DNA of 64,000 nt from Halegenticoccus soli (lineage in GTDB: Archaea; Halobacteriota; Halobacteria; Halobacteriales; Haloferacaceae). Location: contig NZ_PEND01000002.1 in assembly GCF_002844195.1 (NCBI RefSeq), forward strand, positions 62,001 to 126,000, in the 5' to 3' direction. The notes beneath the pieces were generated by a model. It worked only from the letters and a program-made list of their open reading frames with translations, ran no database searches and was not told where the DNA came from. Of the stretch, positions 42,855 to 51,652 are shown in pieces; position 1 is the first letter of the stretch, and every line of letters begins with the position of its first letter. A program made the position numbers and the translations under genes.

Positions 42855-43209
42855 TTAGTTTTCCGACTCCCTACCTATCTCTCTGTGCCTCGCGTGTTCC
42901 ACCCACTCTTCGACCACCGGCCTACTCACGTATCGAACCATCCCGCTACGGCTGTCGTATTCGACCACTCCGGCGGCGGCGAGTTTCGGCAGATCTCGTT
43001 GTAGGAGCGTCGGAGTCGTCCGCTCGACTCGCGAGTCCGTCGTCGAACCCGCCGGCGTCTCCGCGCAGAACCCGCTCTTCGAGCTCGTCAAACGACACTG
43101 CGCCGTCCTTCGACATCAGGTAGTACAGGAGACGCCGCCGCCGGCGCTTCGACAGCAGTTCGAAGACGCTATCGAGTAGTGCGGCGGTGCTATTCCCGTC
43201 GTTTCCCAT
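42855..43209 (-). pseudogene. Frameshifted DUF7344-like winged-helix gene
   Basis: Two overlapping frames together spell one protein. The first, from ATG 43209, reads LLDSVFELLSKRRRRRLLYYL and then DGAVSFDELEERVL before losing coding character. The second frame takes over at about 43020-43060 with RVERTTPTLLQRDLPKLAAAG and VVEYDSRSGMVRY, ending at 42855. The combined length is one base over a multiple of three, consistent with a single indel. The intact family is a haloarchaeal winged-helix regulator family often found near Bat-type proteins. A sequencing error cannot be excluded. Confidence 0.65.
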
Positions 43210-43314
43210 GCTTCCGTCCCCGTGCCGTCTCGGCATCTCTCCTCCCTGGTCCCTCCGTGCGGTATTTCTCCATCTACGGGAGTCAGTGTGCCCATCGGCC
43301 AATGAGAGTTCGCT

Positions 43315-43326
43315 ATGGTGTACCAT
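43315..43326. promoter_or_regulatory. ATGGT-GT-ACCAT inverted repeat
   Basis: A perfect 5-bp inverted repeat with a 2-bp spacer sits about 105 bp upstream of the DUF7344-like gene and 48 bp from the end of the Bat-type gene. The core TGGT-N2-ACCA is repeated upstream of the Bat-type gene at 44076-44085. This is a candidate shared operator. Confidence 0.4.
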
Positions 43327-43373
43327 GCTCCTCCCGCGGTTAGCGCCGAGAAATACCCGAAACGGGGCTGCGT

Positions 43374-44030
43374 TCACTCGTCGGAATCGCCTGTCAGAAG
43401 CGTGTTCGTTACCAGCGACGTGATCGCACGCCGCAACCGCTCAGTTACCGCCTGGTTGGAGATGTCGAGCTCGTCGGCTATCTCGACCGTCGTGCTTCGG
43501 CGCGGGATATCGTAGTAGCCGCGTCGGACAGCGAGTAGCAGGGCCTCGCGCTGGCGCGCTGTGAGCCCGTAGCCCGATACGGTCCCCGGCTTGCTCGGGT
43601 TGTACACGCGAAGCACGTCCAGCTCGATCCCCGTCGCATAACAGTGTTCTTGGAAGTCGGAGAGCGATTTGTGATCCGGAAAGCGTACTTCGAACGCCCA
43701 CGACTCCCCTTCGCCTTTCGCGCTCAGTATCTGCGCTTTCTGGGCGGCGATTCCTCCGAACAGATCGTCGCGTTCGATCGACCATTCGAGCGCGAACAGG
43801 GTCCGGTCCTGGAAAACGTCCACTTCTTTGAGATTCTGGACTGACTGATGGTTTCGCGTCCGCTCTTCGAACGAGCGGCGGTCCGCGTTGTACACCCAGA
43901 TAAACGGCACCGCCGTCCCGCCGACCGGTACCATCGTCTCGAGGTCGATCGTCGTTTCGCCTCCCATCTTCAGCATCCGGCCTAGCTCGAATGAGCCGGC
44001 CGGAATCCGAAACTCGACAATGACGCTCAT
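43374..44030 (-). CDS. Bat-type helix-turn-helix transcriptional regulator
   Basis: The 218-residue protein has an N-terminal BAT/GAF-associated domain (MSVIVEFRIPAGSFELGRML) and a C-terminal HTH-10 domain. The latter is YGLTARQREALLLAVRRGYYDIPR followed by TVEIADELDISNQAV. This is the family of bacterio-opsin activator homologues, which are haloarchaeal transcription regulators sensing unknown signals. The start at 44030 places TGGT-N2-ACCA-type repeats 13-55 bp upstream. Confidence 0.9.
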   Translation of the reverse strand: MSVIVEFRIPAGSFELGRMLKMGGETTIDLETMVPVGGTAVPFIWVYNADRRSFEERTRNHQSVQNLKEVDVFQDRTLFALEWSIERDDLFGGIAAQKAQILSAKGEGESWAFEVRFPDHKSLSDFQEHCYATGIELDVLRVYNPSKPGTVSGYGLTARQREALLLAVRRGYYDIPRRSTTVEIADELDISNQAVTERLRRAITSLVTNTLLTGDSDE

Positions 44031-44316
44031 CCACTCGTACCCTGATAGACCATGCTGCGGGATAGTGGGGGTGCCTGGTAGACCATGGCCGCTCGACGGA
44101 TCGAGGGATCGGTGCGAACGTGTCGAAGTTGTAGAGCTGCGAGCGCGGGTGCGAGGGGACGACTTATCCCTCCCCGTCGATTAGATCAGGCTGAGAATGC
44201 AAGCCTAGTGTTGCGAGGATTCCATCGTATCCCGTGGGTAGCGGAACTCCTTGCGTGCCTTTCGGTTCCTTCGCATCATTGATCCCGTATTTCTCCACGC
44301 GAACGGAGCTTCAAAA
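44031..44316. other. Upstream region of the Bat-type gene with paired operator-like motifs
   Basis: TGATAGACCA (44043-44052) and TGGTAGACCA (44076-44085) share the TGGT-N2-ACCA core, one of them perfect and one with a mismatch, and both lie within 55 bp of the Bat-type start. The rest of this 286-bp stretch shows no gene; a minus-strand ORF across 44205-44456 lacks protein-like content. Confidence 0.4.
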
Positions 44317-44516
44317 ATGGTACCTACAACGCCTTCGGACGACGCTATCACCACCGCGGAACAGTTCAACGCTCGACTCGGGCTGCTCGTTCGAGAGGCG
44401 TACGACAACGATATCTCCGTCGAGGGGGGTGGGAGTGTCGCAATGACGGCGAACACCCCGACTGGGACGTGACGATCCTCGTGGTCGAAAAACCGCCGGA
44501 CACCGACGAGTCGTAG
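44317..44516 (+). pseudogene. Frameshifted small haloarchaeal gene with a G6 run
   Basis: From ATG 44317 the frame reads AITTAEQFNARLGLLVREAYDNDISVEGG. At a run of six G (44424-44429) it goes out of frame, where the neighbouring frame continues GWECRNDGEHPDWDVTILVVE and stops at 44516. Adding one G would restore a 66-residue protein of a type common in haloarchaea. The length of 200 bp is one short of a multiple of three. Possible readings are a null allele, a phase-variable tract or a sequencing error. Confidence 0.6.
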
Positions 44517-44522
44517 CTCCGC

Positions 44523-45386
44523 TCAGCTCGACAGATCCGGCTCCGCCTCGGTCACGTAGTCGTACAAGTCGTCTCCGTCGACGGCGATACCCTGTCTCGA
44601 AAAGAAGTTCGAAACGTTCGTACAGTCGCGGCGGAGGAACTCGTCGGCGTTCGGGTGGTGGACCGTGACCGCCTGCCCGAGATCGATGACGAAGAGCTCC
44701 CCGTCGTGGACGATCAGGTTGTACTCCGAGAGGTCGCCGTGGACGAGGCCGGCGCCGTAGAGGCGGCGCATGTACTCTCGGACGACCTCGTAGGCGGTTT
44801 CGGGGTTTTCGACGCGGACCTCCGCCAGGCGGCGGGCGCGGTCGTCGACCTGGCCGACGAGCTCCATCACGAGAACGTTGCGCTCGACGGCGATCGGTTC
44901 CGGCACGCGCACGCCCGCCTTCTCGGCGCGTTCGAGGTTGGCGAACTCCTTTCGGGTCCACGCGAGGACGACCTTCTTCTTGTCGTTTCCGATGCCGCGG
45001 AATCGCGGATCCCCTTCGAGGTAGTCGCTCATGTGCCGGAAGTTCGAGGCGTTGATCCGGTAGACCTTGACCGCCACGTCGCGTTCCTCGGCCCCGAGCG
45101 CCTCGTAGACGTTCGCCTCCTTGCCCGTCGAGATCGGGCCGCCGAACGCCTCGACGTGGCCGTCCTGGACGAGCTTGTAGAGCGCGGCGAAGGTGGCGTC
45201 GTCGAAGACCGACTGCTCGACCTTGAACTGGTCGGCGTCCTTGATGCGCTTTCTGAACTCGTCGAACTCCCTGTCTCGGCGGCGCGCGATGCGGTCGGCC
45301 TCGGTGTCGGAGACGTCGATCTCCTCCCACTCGTCGCCGAAGCCCTCGCCCGCTTCGGGTTCGAGCAGGCCGAACTCGTCGCTCAT
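44523..45386 (-). CDS. rio1: RIO1-type serine/threonine protein kinase
   Basis: A 287-residue atypical kinase with the Rio1 ATP loop STGKEANVY, catalytic HGDLSEYN (around residue 220) and metal-binding VIDLGQAV. It has the helical N-terminal domain of the family. Rio1 acts in late small-subunit maturation. It is downstream of eif1A on the same strand with a gap of about 140 bp, a conserved neighbourhood. The C-terminus ends in an acidic segment. Confidence 0.95.
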   Translation of the reverse strand: MSDEFGLLEPEAGEGFGDEWEEIDVSDTEADRIARRRDREFDEFRKRIKDADQFKVEQSVFDDATFAALYKLVQDGHVEAFGGPISTGKEANVYEALGAEERDVAVKVYRINASNFRHMSDYLEGDPRFRGIGNDKKKVVLAWTRKEFANLERAEKAGVRVPEPIAVERNVLVMELVGQVDDRARRLAEVRVENPETAYEVVREYMRRLYGAGLVHGDLSEYNLIVHDGELFVIDLGQAVTVHHPNADEFLRRDCTNVSNFFSRQGIAVDGDDLYDYVTEAEPDLSS

Positions 45387-45524
45387 TCGCCTCCCCCTAC
45401 GGACGCCGGCGCCAAAAGCCTCACAGGTGACGGCGCGACTGCTCTCCCGCGAGCCGGACGGCGGCCGCTCACGGGCCGCGACGAGTCGGTTCGGCGTACT
45501 GGTGCCGTCACAGAAATCGAGGCG

Positions 45525-45809
45525 TTACTGGATGTGTCCTTCGCGGCGGAGCTGGTCCGCGTCAGCCTTCTCGTAGCGCCAGGTGATGTCGGCCTTCTCG
45601 TCCTGCCAGTCCCACGGCTCCACGAGGACGACGTCCCCCTCGCGGATCCAGATCCGCTTCTGCATTCGACCCGGGATCCGGGCGGTTCGCTCCTTGCCGT
45701 CCGCACAGCGCACTTTCACGCGGTTCGCGCCGAGCATGTTCGTCACCGTCGCGAACACCTCGTCGTCGTCGGGCATTCGGAGGTCGCGTCTGCCTTCGTT
45801 CTCGCTCAT
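45525..45809 (-). CDS. eif1A: Translation initiation factor aIF1A
   Basis: The 94-residue S1/OB-fold factor has the motifs [22 protein letters not shown], then [20 protein letters not shown] and a final acidic or polar tail. It binds the A site and promotes initiation. The ATG at 45809 gives the [19 protein letters not shown] start. A TATA-like TTTTATAGG in the minus direction around 45838-45846 is about 29 bp upstream. It precedes rio1. Confidence 0.97.
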   Translation of the reverse strand: MSENEGRRDLRMPDDDEVFATVTNMLGANRVKVRCADGKERTARIPGRMQKRIWIREGDVVLVEPWDWQDEKADITWRYEKADADQLRREGHIQ

Positions 45810-45950
45810 GTGCGAGAGGTTCGGTCCCGCGACGTAAAACATTTTATAGGGGTGGGCGGTCGGATCAGGGCGCTCGGAGTCCGGTCAGTCTCGTTCGGAT
45901 CGAAGGGACGTCCCGATCGAAAGTCCACCCCCCTCCGACCGAGATTCGTC

Positions 45951-46940
45951 TCACTCCGATCGAATCATCTCTCGACCCGGTGCGATGAGCTCGTCCAGGT
46001 ACGCCGCGAGCGCCCCCTTCGCGTCCGCCGGGTGGAGCTCGCCCGATTCGAGGTCGGCCGCGAGCGACTCGTAGTCGTCGTAGGTCAGGTCGCCGCCGTA
46101 CTTCTCGGGGCGCTCGACCACGACCGCCTCGAAGCGCGGGAAGACGTGGTACTCGAATATCTGGAGCACCGGGTTCTCGCGCTCGTTGCCATCGTCGTCG
46201 GGCTCGGGATCGCGGGTCGGCGGACAGTACGCCCTGTTCACCTTCTCGCGGATGTCCGCCGTCGAGTCCTCCATCGAGATCGTGACGCCGGCGCTGGAGG
46301 ACATCTTGCCGACGCCCGTCGAGAGGTCGGCGATGAGCGGCGTGTGCAGGCACGTCGGCGCCTCCTCGCCGATGCTCGGGAGGGTGTCCCGCGCGAGCAT
46401 GTGGACCTTCCGCTGCTCCATCCCGCCCACGGCGAGGTCAACGTCGAGGTAGACGATGTCGAGCGCCTGCATGAGCGGGTACACCGCCTGCGACACCTTC
46501 GCCGTCTCGCCGCTTTTGATCTCGGCCATCGCGCGCTCGGCCCGCGCCATCGACGTTTCGAGTTCCAGCGCGTGCAGGTCGAGCACGTATTCGCGGTCGA
46601 ACTGGAACTCCGAGCCGAGGACGAACTCCGTCCTCTCCTCGTCGAGACCGTAGGCGACGAACTGCTCTCTCATCCGGTCGGCAGTCTCGCGGATCTCCTC
46701 GAACGTCCCCTTGTCGTTGAGGTAGGCGTGCACGTCCGCGAGCAGCACGGTCACCTCGAAGCCCGCCTCTTGGAGGTCGATGAGCTTCGTCGCCGTGAGC
46801 ATGTGGCCGATGTGGAGGACGCCCGAGGGCTCGTAGCCCACGTACGCCCGCTTGCCTTCCGGCTGTTCGGCTAGCGCGCGCACCTCGTCTTCCGTGACCA
46901 CCTCGGAGACGTTCCGGGTGATCCGCTCGTAGGCGTCCAT
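45951..46940 (-). CDS. tyrS: Tyrosyl-tRNA synthetase
   Basis: This 329-residue class I synthetase has the HIGH-type motif GVLHIGHMLT, the KMSKS-type loop GKMSSSAG and archaeal TyrRS features such as QALDIVYLDVDLAVGGMEQRK. It charges tRNA-Tyr. The start at 46940 follows a TATA-like GTCATATCC at 46966-46974 (minus strand), 27 bp away. In-frame codons further upstream appear non-coding. It lies upstream of, and on the same strand as, eif1A. Confidence 0.95.
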   Translation of the reverse strand: MDAYERITRNVSEVVTEDEVRALAEQPEGKRAYVGYEPSGVLHIGHMLTATKLIDLQEAGFEVTVLLADVHAYLNDKGTFEEIRETADRMREQFVAYGLDEERTEFVLGSEFQFDREYVLDLHALELETSMARAERAMAEIKSGETAKVSQAVYPLMQALDIVYLDVDLAVGGMEQRKVHMLARDTLPSIGEEAPTCLHTPLIADLSTGVGKMSSSAGVTISMEDSTADIREKVNRAYCPPTRDPEPDDDGNERENPVLQIFEYHVFPRFEAVVVERPEKYGGDLTYDDYESLAADLESGELHPADAKGALAAYLDELIAPGREMIRSE

Positions 46941-47331
46941 ACGAGAGTGCACTGTGGGGTGCGGGATATGACTTCTGAAAACGCGCCACGCGATCGGTGG
47001 TTCATGCTCACGAGGGCGGCAGGAGTCCCGGACCGACGGCGAGCGGATCGGCGTCGGGAGGCTGGCGGACATCGCGTGTCAGCGCGAGTTTCGGGATCGC
47101 TCGCTCTCGTCTCCGAGCGTTCAAATACGATGACGGGCCCACCGACGCTCGTGGAGGAGTGAGTCGCCGCGAAGCGAGTCGAGGCGGGTGCGCGGCACGC
47201 CGCTTCGCGGACGCCTGTGCCGCCTGTTCGCCCCCCTTTCCCCCGTTCTGGATTCGCCCGGTGCGGTCCGGACCTGCTCAGTCGCTGCTACCCGGCCGAT
47301 TCTCCGGTCGACGTTGCCGGCCGCCTCCCCG
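46941..47331. other. Gene-free region upstream of tyrS
   Basis: The 391 bp contain the tyrS TATA box, a weak hairpin CGGCAC (47193-47198) with GTGCCG (47217-47222), and a CGGCACGCCGCTTCGC stretch related to the repeat after radA copy 2. No ORF has coding character. Confidence 0.4.
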
Positions 47332-48339
47332 TCACGGTCGCTCTAACACCTCGTAGTGGTCGTCGAACACCTCGATCGTCGATTTGAACAGGCCGAGCAG
47401 GATCGGGGCGAAGAAGAGCCCCATCGGACCGAGCACGTACACGCCGCCGAACACGCCGACGAGGATGACCGCCGAGTGGATCGTCGAGCCGCGGTCGATC
47501 AGGATCGCTCGGAGGTAGTCGTCGATGAGCGCGACGATGGTGGCCCCGTAGAGGGCGAGGAGCGCGGCCGCCACGACGCGGTTGAGCACGAAGAGGTAGA
47601 CGACGGCCGGGCCGAGTACGGCCCCCACGCCGACGATCGGCAGCAGCGCGAGGAAGGTCATGACGAGCGTCCAAAAGCCAGCGTTCGGAATCCCGACGGC
47701 GAAGAGCCCTACGCCCGCGACGATCGCCTGCACGATCGCGACGAACACGTGTCCCTTGATCACCGCCCACGTCATCCGTTCGGCTCTCGCGTGCAGATCC
47801 TCCTGTACGGGCCGCGGAAGCGGCGTCGCGTACTTCGTCCACGACACCAGCTGTTCTCCGTCCTTGAGCAGGTAGTACAGCACGAAAATGAGGAGCAGTA
47901 CGCCGAACAGCGCGTGCAGTCCGGCGCCGGCGATAGTCGAACCCTCGTTGGCCAGCACGTCCGAGGCCTGGTCGATCGCCGCGTTCGCCCACGCTCCGAG
48001 CGACACCTCGATCCCGAGCACCCCCTCCAGGGTCCGTTCCGTCCGACGGACGATCGGGGCGCGGCCGAACGCGTCGGGCGCCCGCGGTGTCGCGTTCAGG
48101 GCGGCGTTCAAAAACGCGGCCAGCGGCGCGACCAGCGCCAGCATCGAAAACGCGACCAATCCGCCGGCCGAGAGCCGCTCCCCGACGGCGGGCGCCAGCC
48201 GACGGTGCAGCGGATACAGCACGAACGCCAGGAGCGCGGCTGCGAGGAGGTACGTGAGAAACGGGCGGAGCACGAGGGCGGATCCGAGCGTCAGGACCGC
48301 CACGAGGACGGCCGCGAACGCGACCCGGACGTTCGTCAT
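47332..48339 (-). CDS. AI-2E/UPF0118-family transporter
   Basis: The 335-residue membrane protein has eight predicted TM helices and the family segment VFVLYYLLKDGEQL, followed by the loop ALLPIVGVGAVLGPA and a final GPMGLFFAPILLG. Members export small molecules or exchange ions with protons; the substrate is not predictable. It stands alone. Confidence 0.88.
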   Translation of the reverse strand: MTNVRVAFAAVLVAVLTLGSALVLRPFLTYLLAAALLAFVLYPLHRRLAPAVGERLSAGGLVAFSMLALVAPLAAFLNAALNATPRAPDAFGRAPIVRRTERTLEGVLGIEVSLGAWANAAIDQASDVLANEGSTIAGAGLHALFGVLLLIFVLYYLLKDGEQLVSWTKYATPLPRPVQEDLHARAERMTWAVIKGHVFVAIVQAIVAGVGLFAVGIPNAGFWTLVMTFLALLPIVGVGAVLGPAVVYLFVLNRVVAAALLALYGATIVALIDDYLRAILIDRGSTIHSAVILVGVFGGVYVLGPMGLFFAPILLGLFKSTIEVFDDHYEVLERP

Positions 48340-48518
48340 CGCGACCGTCGCGCCGTCCCCCGGCCGTCGCTCGGACCGACGACCCGCGCGGCTTCGATGC
48401 GTCTGTCGGTGCGGGCGGAACCGATTGCCGGCGGCGCGCGTGACATCCCACCGTGTCCGTTCTCCCCGGCGTCTGATGGCTCTTTGGGCGTCGACGCAAC
48501 CGACGCTCGGGGAAGCGA

Positions 48519-50492
48519 TCAGTCGCTCCGACCCTCGCCCGCGCGGTGCTCGGAGATGATCTGGTCGACCATGTCGACCTTCTGTTCCCGGCGGCGCTCC
48601 CTCGCGCGCGTCTCCCAGTCGTCGATGACGCCTTCGATTTCGCGCTCGCGGGCGACCGCGAGTTCGTCGACCTCCTGGATCGTCACGTCGGCGGCGGGGC
48701 CGACCGGAACCTCTCGTTCGAACAGCACCTCGTCGGCGACGTCCGACAGCCCGCCGTCGCGGAGCACGACCCGCGGCTCCGTCTCGGCGAGCAGTTCGGC
48801 CGTGCTCCGGCCCGCACCGCTGGCGTCCCGGAGGTACACGACGTCGCCGGGAGCGAGGCCGTAGTTCTCGTCCGCGCGCTCGATCGCGCCCCTGGTGAAC
48901 TGATCTATCACCTTGACCGGCACGAGCCCGCGTCCTTCGGCCACGTCCGAGAAATTGGAGTGATCGAGCTTCCAGAGGGTTTTCAGGCGCGCGAGCTTGC
49001 TCTCCAGCTCGTCGACGCGCTCGCGTTCGGCGTCGAGTTCACGCTTCAGCCGCCCGTTCTCGCGTTCGAGGCGGTTCACCTCGCGCCGCTCTCGCGCCTT
49101 CCGTCGCTCCTCGCGCCGGGCGTCCGACAGTTCGCGTTTGTACTCCTCGATGCGCTCGTCCTTCTCGCGGAGCGTCTCCTTCAGGTCCTCGACGTGGCCT
49201 TCGAGCCGATCGACCTGCGTTTCGAGCCGGCGGACGCGCTTTTCCTCCTCGGTGAGCTCCCGCGGGCCGTGTTCTTCGGACTCCTCCTCCGGCTCGTCGT
49301 CTTCGGCGAGGTCCGAAAGCACCGCTTCGACCGACTCGCCGCCGGCGACGACGCGGGCGATGACCTCCTCGCGGTCGAACTGCGGCGGCACCTTCCGGCC
49401 GATGCGCTCGAACTGGTCCTCGTGGGCGTCGTACGCGAACAGCGCGGCCGCCATGGCGTCCCGCTCGTGGTCGTTGTCGTACTCCGCGTTCCGGGTGCGG
49501 TGGAGCTTCTCGTCGACCAGGAGGTCGGAGGTCGGCTCCCACCCGGCGGCGTCGAAGCTGCGGCGGAACTTCTCGACCGTCTCGGGCATCGGGGTGACGT
49601 CGGCGGCGACGACGATCGGCCGCCCGCGCTCTATGAGCCACTCGATCACGCCGGCCGTGTCCGCCGTCCGCGAGGAGTACATGTCGAGGACCGTCCCTTC
49701 GAGATCCACGACGGCCGCGGCGGTCGTCGTGCCGGGATCGATGCCGACGAGGACGTGGTCGCGACGCTTCGCGAGCGGCTCGAACTCGATCCCGTCGCGT
49801 CGGACCGGCTCGATCTCGATCCGCGTGTCCCCCGACCGGCGGGACGACACCGGGATGTCGCCGGGCCTCGCTCTGACCGTGAACGTCGCGTTCGCGTAGC
49901 CGCCGTACTTCTCGGTCACGTCGCGCTCGTACTCCAGCCCCGCCTCCTTCAGCTTCGACTCCACCTTCCGCGCCGCGTTCCTGACGTTGCCGTGGATGCG
50001 GCGGGTGTACCGGTCCTGGCTCCAGCCGCCCTTGCCCGTCGAACGGCCGCGGGAGACTTTCACCGTCGTCGTGTTCGTGAAGGCGGCTACCTCGTAGCCG
50101 ACGTTCGCGGCCGCGAGTCTCGCGGCGGCCTCGGCCTCCTTCATCGGGTTCTTTCCGTAGGGGACGCCGTGGCGCGAGGCGACGCGCGAGAGCGGCTCCG
50201 GCCGCTCCGCTCCCGTCACCTGCACCAGCTTCGTTTCCTCGGGGAGCGAGCGGAGAAAGCGCACGAGGGACTCTTTGTCCTCCGCGAGCTCGTACATGTT
50301 GTCCGTCGCGACGATGGCCGGCTTCTCTCGCGATACGAGGCGTCGCAGCTTTCGAAAGGAGACGACGTCGCGGTCGATGTGCTCGCCGTCGAACGCAACG
50401 AGAGCGTAGGAGGGAGCGTCGCCCCGGATGTCACCGCTCTGAACGTCGACGCCGAACACCAGCGAATCGAGCGCACTCGTCCGGGCGTTCAC
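48519..50492 (-). CDS. DUF460 protein with RuvC-like and coiled-coil regions
   Basis: The 657-residue protein has an N-terminal part with LVFGVDVQSGDIRG, a central RNase H-like domain VGIDPGTTTAAAVVDLEG, a long coiled coil (about residues 400-510, rich in Glu/Arg heptads) and a C-terminal domain. DUF460 is archaeal and of unknown function; the RNase H fold suggests nucleic-acid cleavage or processing. I start at GTG 50492, since GTATTTATTC about 25 bp upstream looks like the TATA box and would lie inside a gene started at 50528. Confidence 0.85.
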   Translation of the reverse strand: MNARTSALDSLVFGVDVQSGDIRGDAPSYALVAFDGEHIDRDVVSFRKLRRLVSREKPAIVATDNMYELAEDKESLVRFLRSLPEETKLVQVTGAERPEPLSRVASRHGVPYGKNPMKEAEAAARLAAANVGYEVAAFTNTTTVKVSRGRSTGKGGWSQDRYTRRIHGNVRNAARKVESKLKEAGLEYERDVTEKYGGYANATFTVRARPGDIPVSSRRSGDTRIEIEPVRRDGIEFEPLAKRRDHVLVGIDPGTTTAAAVVDLEGTVLDMYSSRTADTAGVIEWLIERGRPIVVAADVTPMPETVEKFRRSFDAAGWEPTSDLLVDEKLHRTRNAEYDNDHERDAMAAALFAYDAHEDQFERIGRKVPPQFDREEVIARVVAGGESVEAVLSDLAEDDEPEEESEEHGPRELTEEEKRVRRLETQVDRLEGHVEDLKETLREKDERIEEYKRELSDARREERRKARERREVNRLERENGRLKRELDAERERVDELESKLARLKTLWKLDHSNFSDVAEGRGLVPVKVIDQFTRGAIERADENYGLAPGDVVYLRDASGAGRSTAELLAETEPRVVLRDGGLSDVADEVLFEREVPVGPAADVTIQEVDELAVAREREIEGVIDDWETRARERRREQKVDMVDQIISEHRAGEGRSD

Positions 50493-50577
50493 GGCCCCGC
50501 GTAGGACGGCGCCGAATAAATACCCCACGGCGGCGACCCGCGCGCTCGCCGCCTCCTCGTGCGTTCATCGAACCGGA

Positions 50578-51492
50578 TCAGAGCAGTTGTCCCCTGGCGA
50601 TGGGGACGACGCTCCCTCCGACGTCGACGGTGATCTCCTCGCCTCGCTTTTCGGCTCGCAGGTGCAGGAGCGACGGCCGGCCCATCTCGTACCCCTGTTC
50701 CACCCGCGCGTCCACCGGTTCGTCGCCGAAGTACCCGTGCTCGGCGAGGTACGCCGCGAGACAGCCGTTCGACGATCCGGTCGCGGGATCCTCGGCGATG
50801 CCGAGGCCGGGGGCGAACATGCGAGCGGCGAGATCGTTGTCGCCGCTCCGGGGCTCCGGGCAGAACACGAGGACGTTCTTCGCGCCGGTCCGCTCGACGA
50901 ACGCGTCGTACGCCTGCCGGTTCGCCTCTGCCCGCGTCAGCGCGCTGCGGTCCGAGAGCGGGACGACGAGCGTCGGTAGCCCCGTCGAGACGACCTGCGG
51001 CCGCCACGCGCCGTCGAGCGCGCCGGGCGAGAGCGAGACGATCTCGGCGACGGTCTCGTCGTCGAACGCCTCCCCGAACGTCGGCGGGCGCTGCGTCATC
51101 CAAAGCGTCTCCCGCCCGTCCGTCTCCTCGATCCGGACCGGGATCTGCCCGACCGGCAGGTTGAGGACGATCTCGCCGTCCGGCTCGTCGTCGGAGCCCC
51201 CGGTGCCGGTCGCCGCGCCGTCGATCAGGCCCCGGAGGACCGACGCGGTCCCGAGCGTCGGGTGACCCGCGAAGGGGATCTCGGCCTGCGGCGTGAAGAT
51301 GCGGACGTCGTAGCCTCCCTCGTCGGGCTCCGTGGACTCGACGAACGTCGTCTCGGAGTAGCTCATCTCGGCGGCGATCGCCTGCATCTCGTCGTCGGAG
51401 AGGTCGGCGCCGCCTTCGACGACGGCGAGCGGATTCCCGGCGTACTTCCGCTCCGCGAAGACATCGACGATGTGGAACGTGGTAGTCGGCAT
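50578..51492 (-). CDS. PhzF-family isomerase/epimerase
   Basis: A 304-residue protein of the diaminopimelate-epimerase fold with the PhzF signatures: VFAERKYAGNPLAVV, ETTFV with the catalytic Glu, IFTPQAEIPFAGHPTLG, and DPATGSSNG. In phenazine producers PhzF isomerises DHHA; other members act on varied substrates. The ATG at 51492 is used. It follows RNase Z on the minus strand with a gap of about 160 bp. Confidence 0.92.
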   Translation of the reverse strand: MPTTTFHIVDVFAERKYAGNPLAVVEGGADLSDDEMQAIAAEMSYSETTFVESTEPDEGGYDVRIFTPQAEIPFAGHPTLGTASVLRGLIDGAATGTGGSDDEPDGEIVLNLPVGQIPVRIEETDGRETLWMTQRPPTFGEAFDDETVAEIVSLSPGALDGAWRPQVVSTGLPTLVVPLSDRSALTRAEANRQAYDAFVERTGAKNVLVFCPEPRSGDNDLAARMFAPGLGIAEDPATGSSNGCLAAYLAEHGYFGDEPVDARVEQGYEMGRPSLLHLRAEKRGEEITVDVGGSVVPIARGQLL

Positions 51493-51652
51493 GATCGGGG
51501 CGTGTTCCTCACCACAGAAGGGCAGCCTCGGGGTTAAAGTCTTCCTCGGTGGCCTTCGATTCCCCCTCGCGACCGTCGATTCCACCGCGGCCGACTCGAC
51601 TGGGCTCGGTCTCCGAAGTCCCTCCCCGGATTCGATCCGTGGTGGCGCTTCG

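Noticed and set aside
44205-44456. Minus-strand ORF upstream of the Bat-type gene, considered as a transposase tail
   Set aside because: No transposase motif or terminal inverted repeat, and it crosses the coding half of the frameshifted plus-strand gene.
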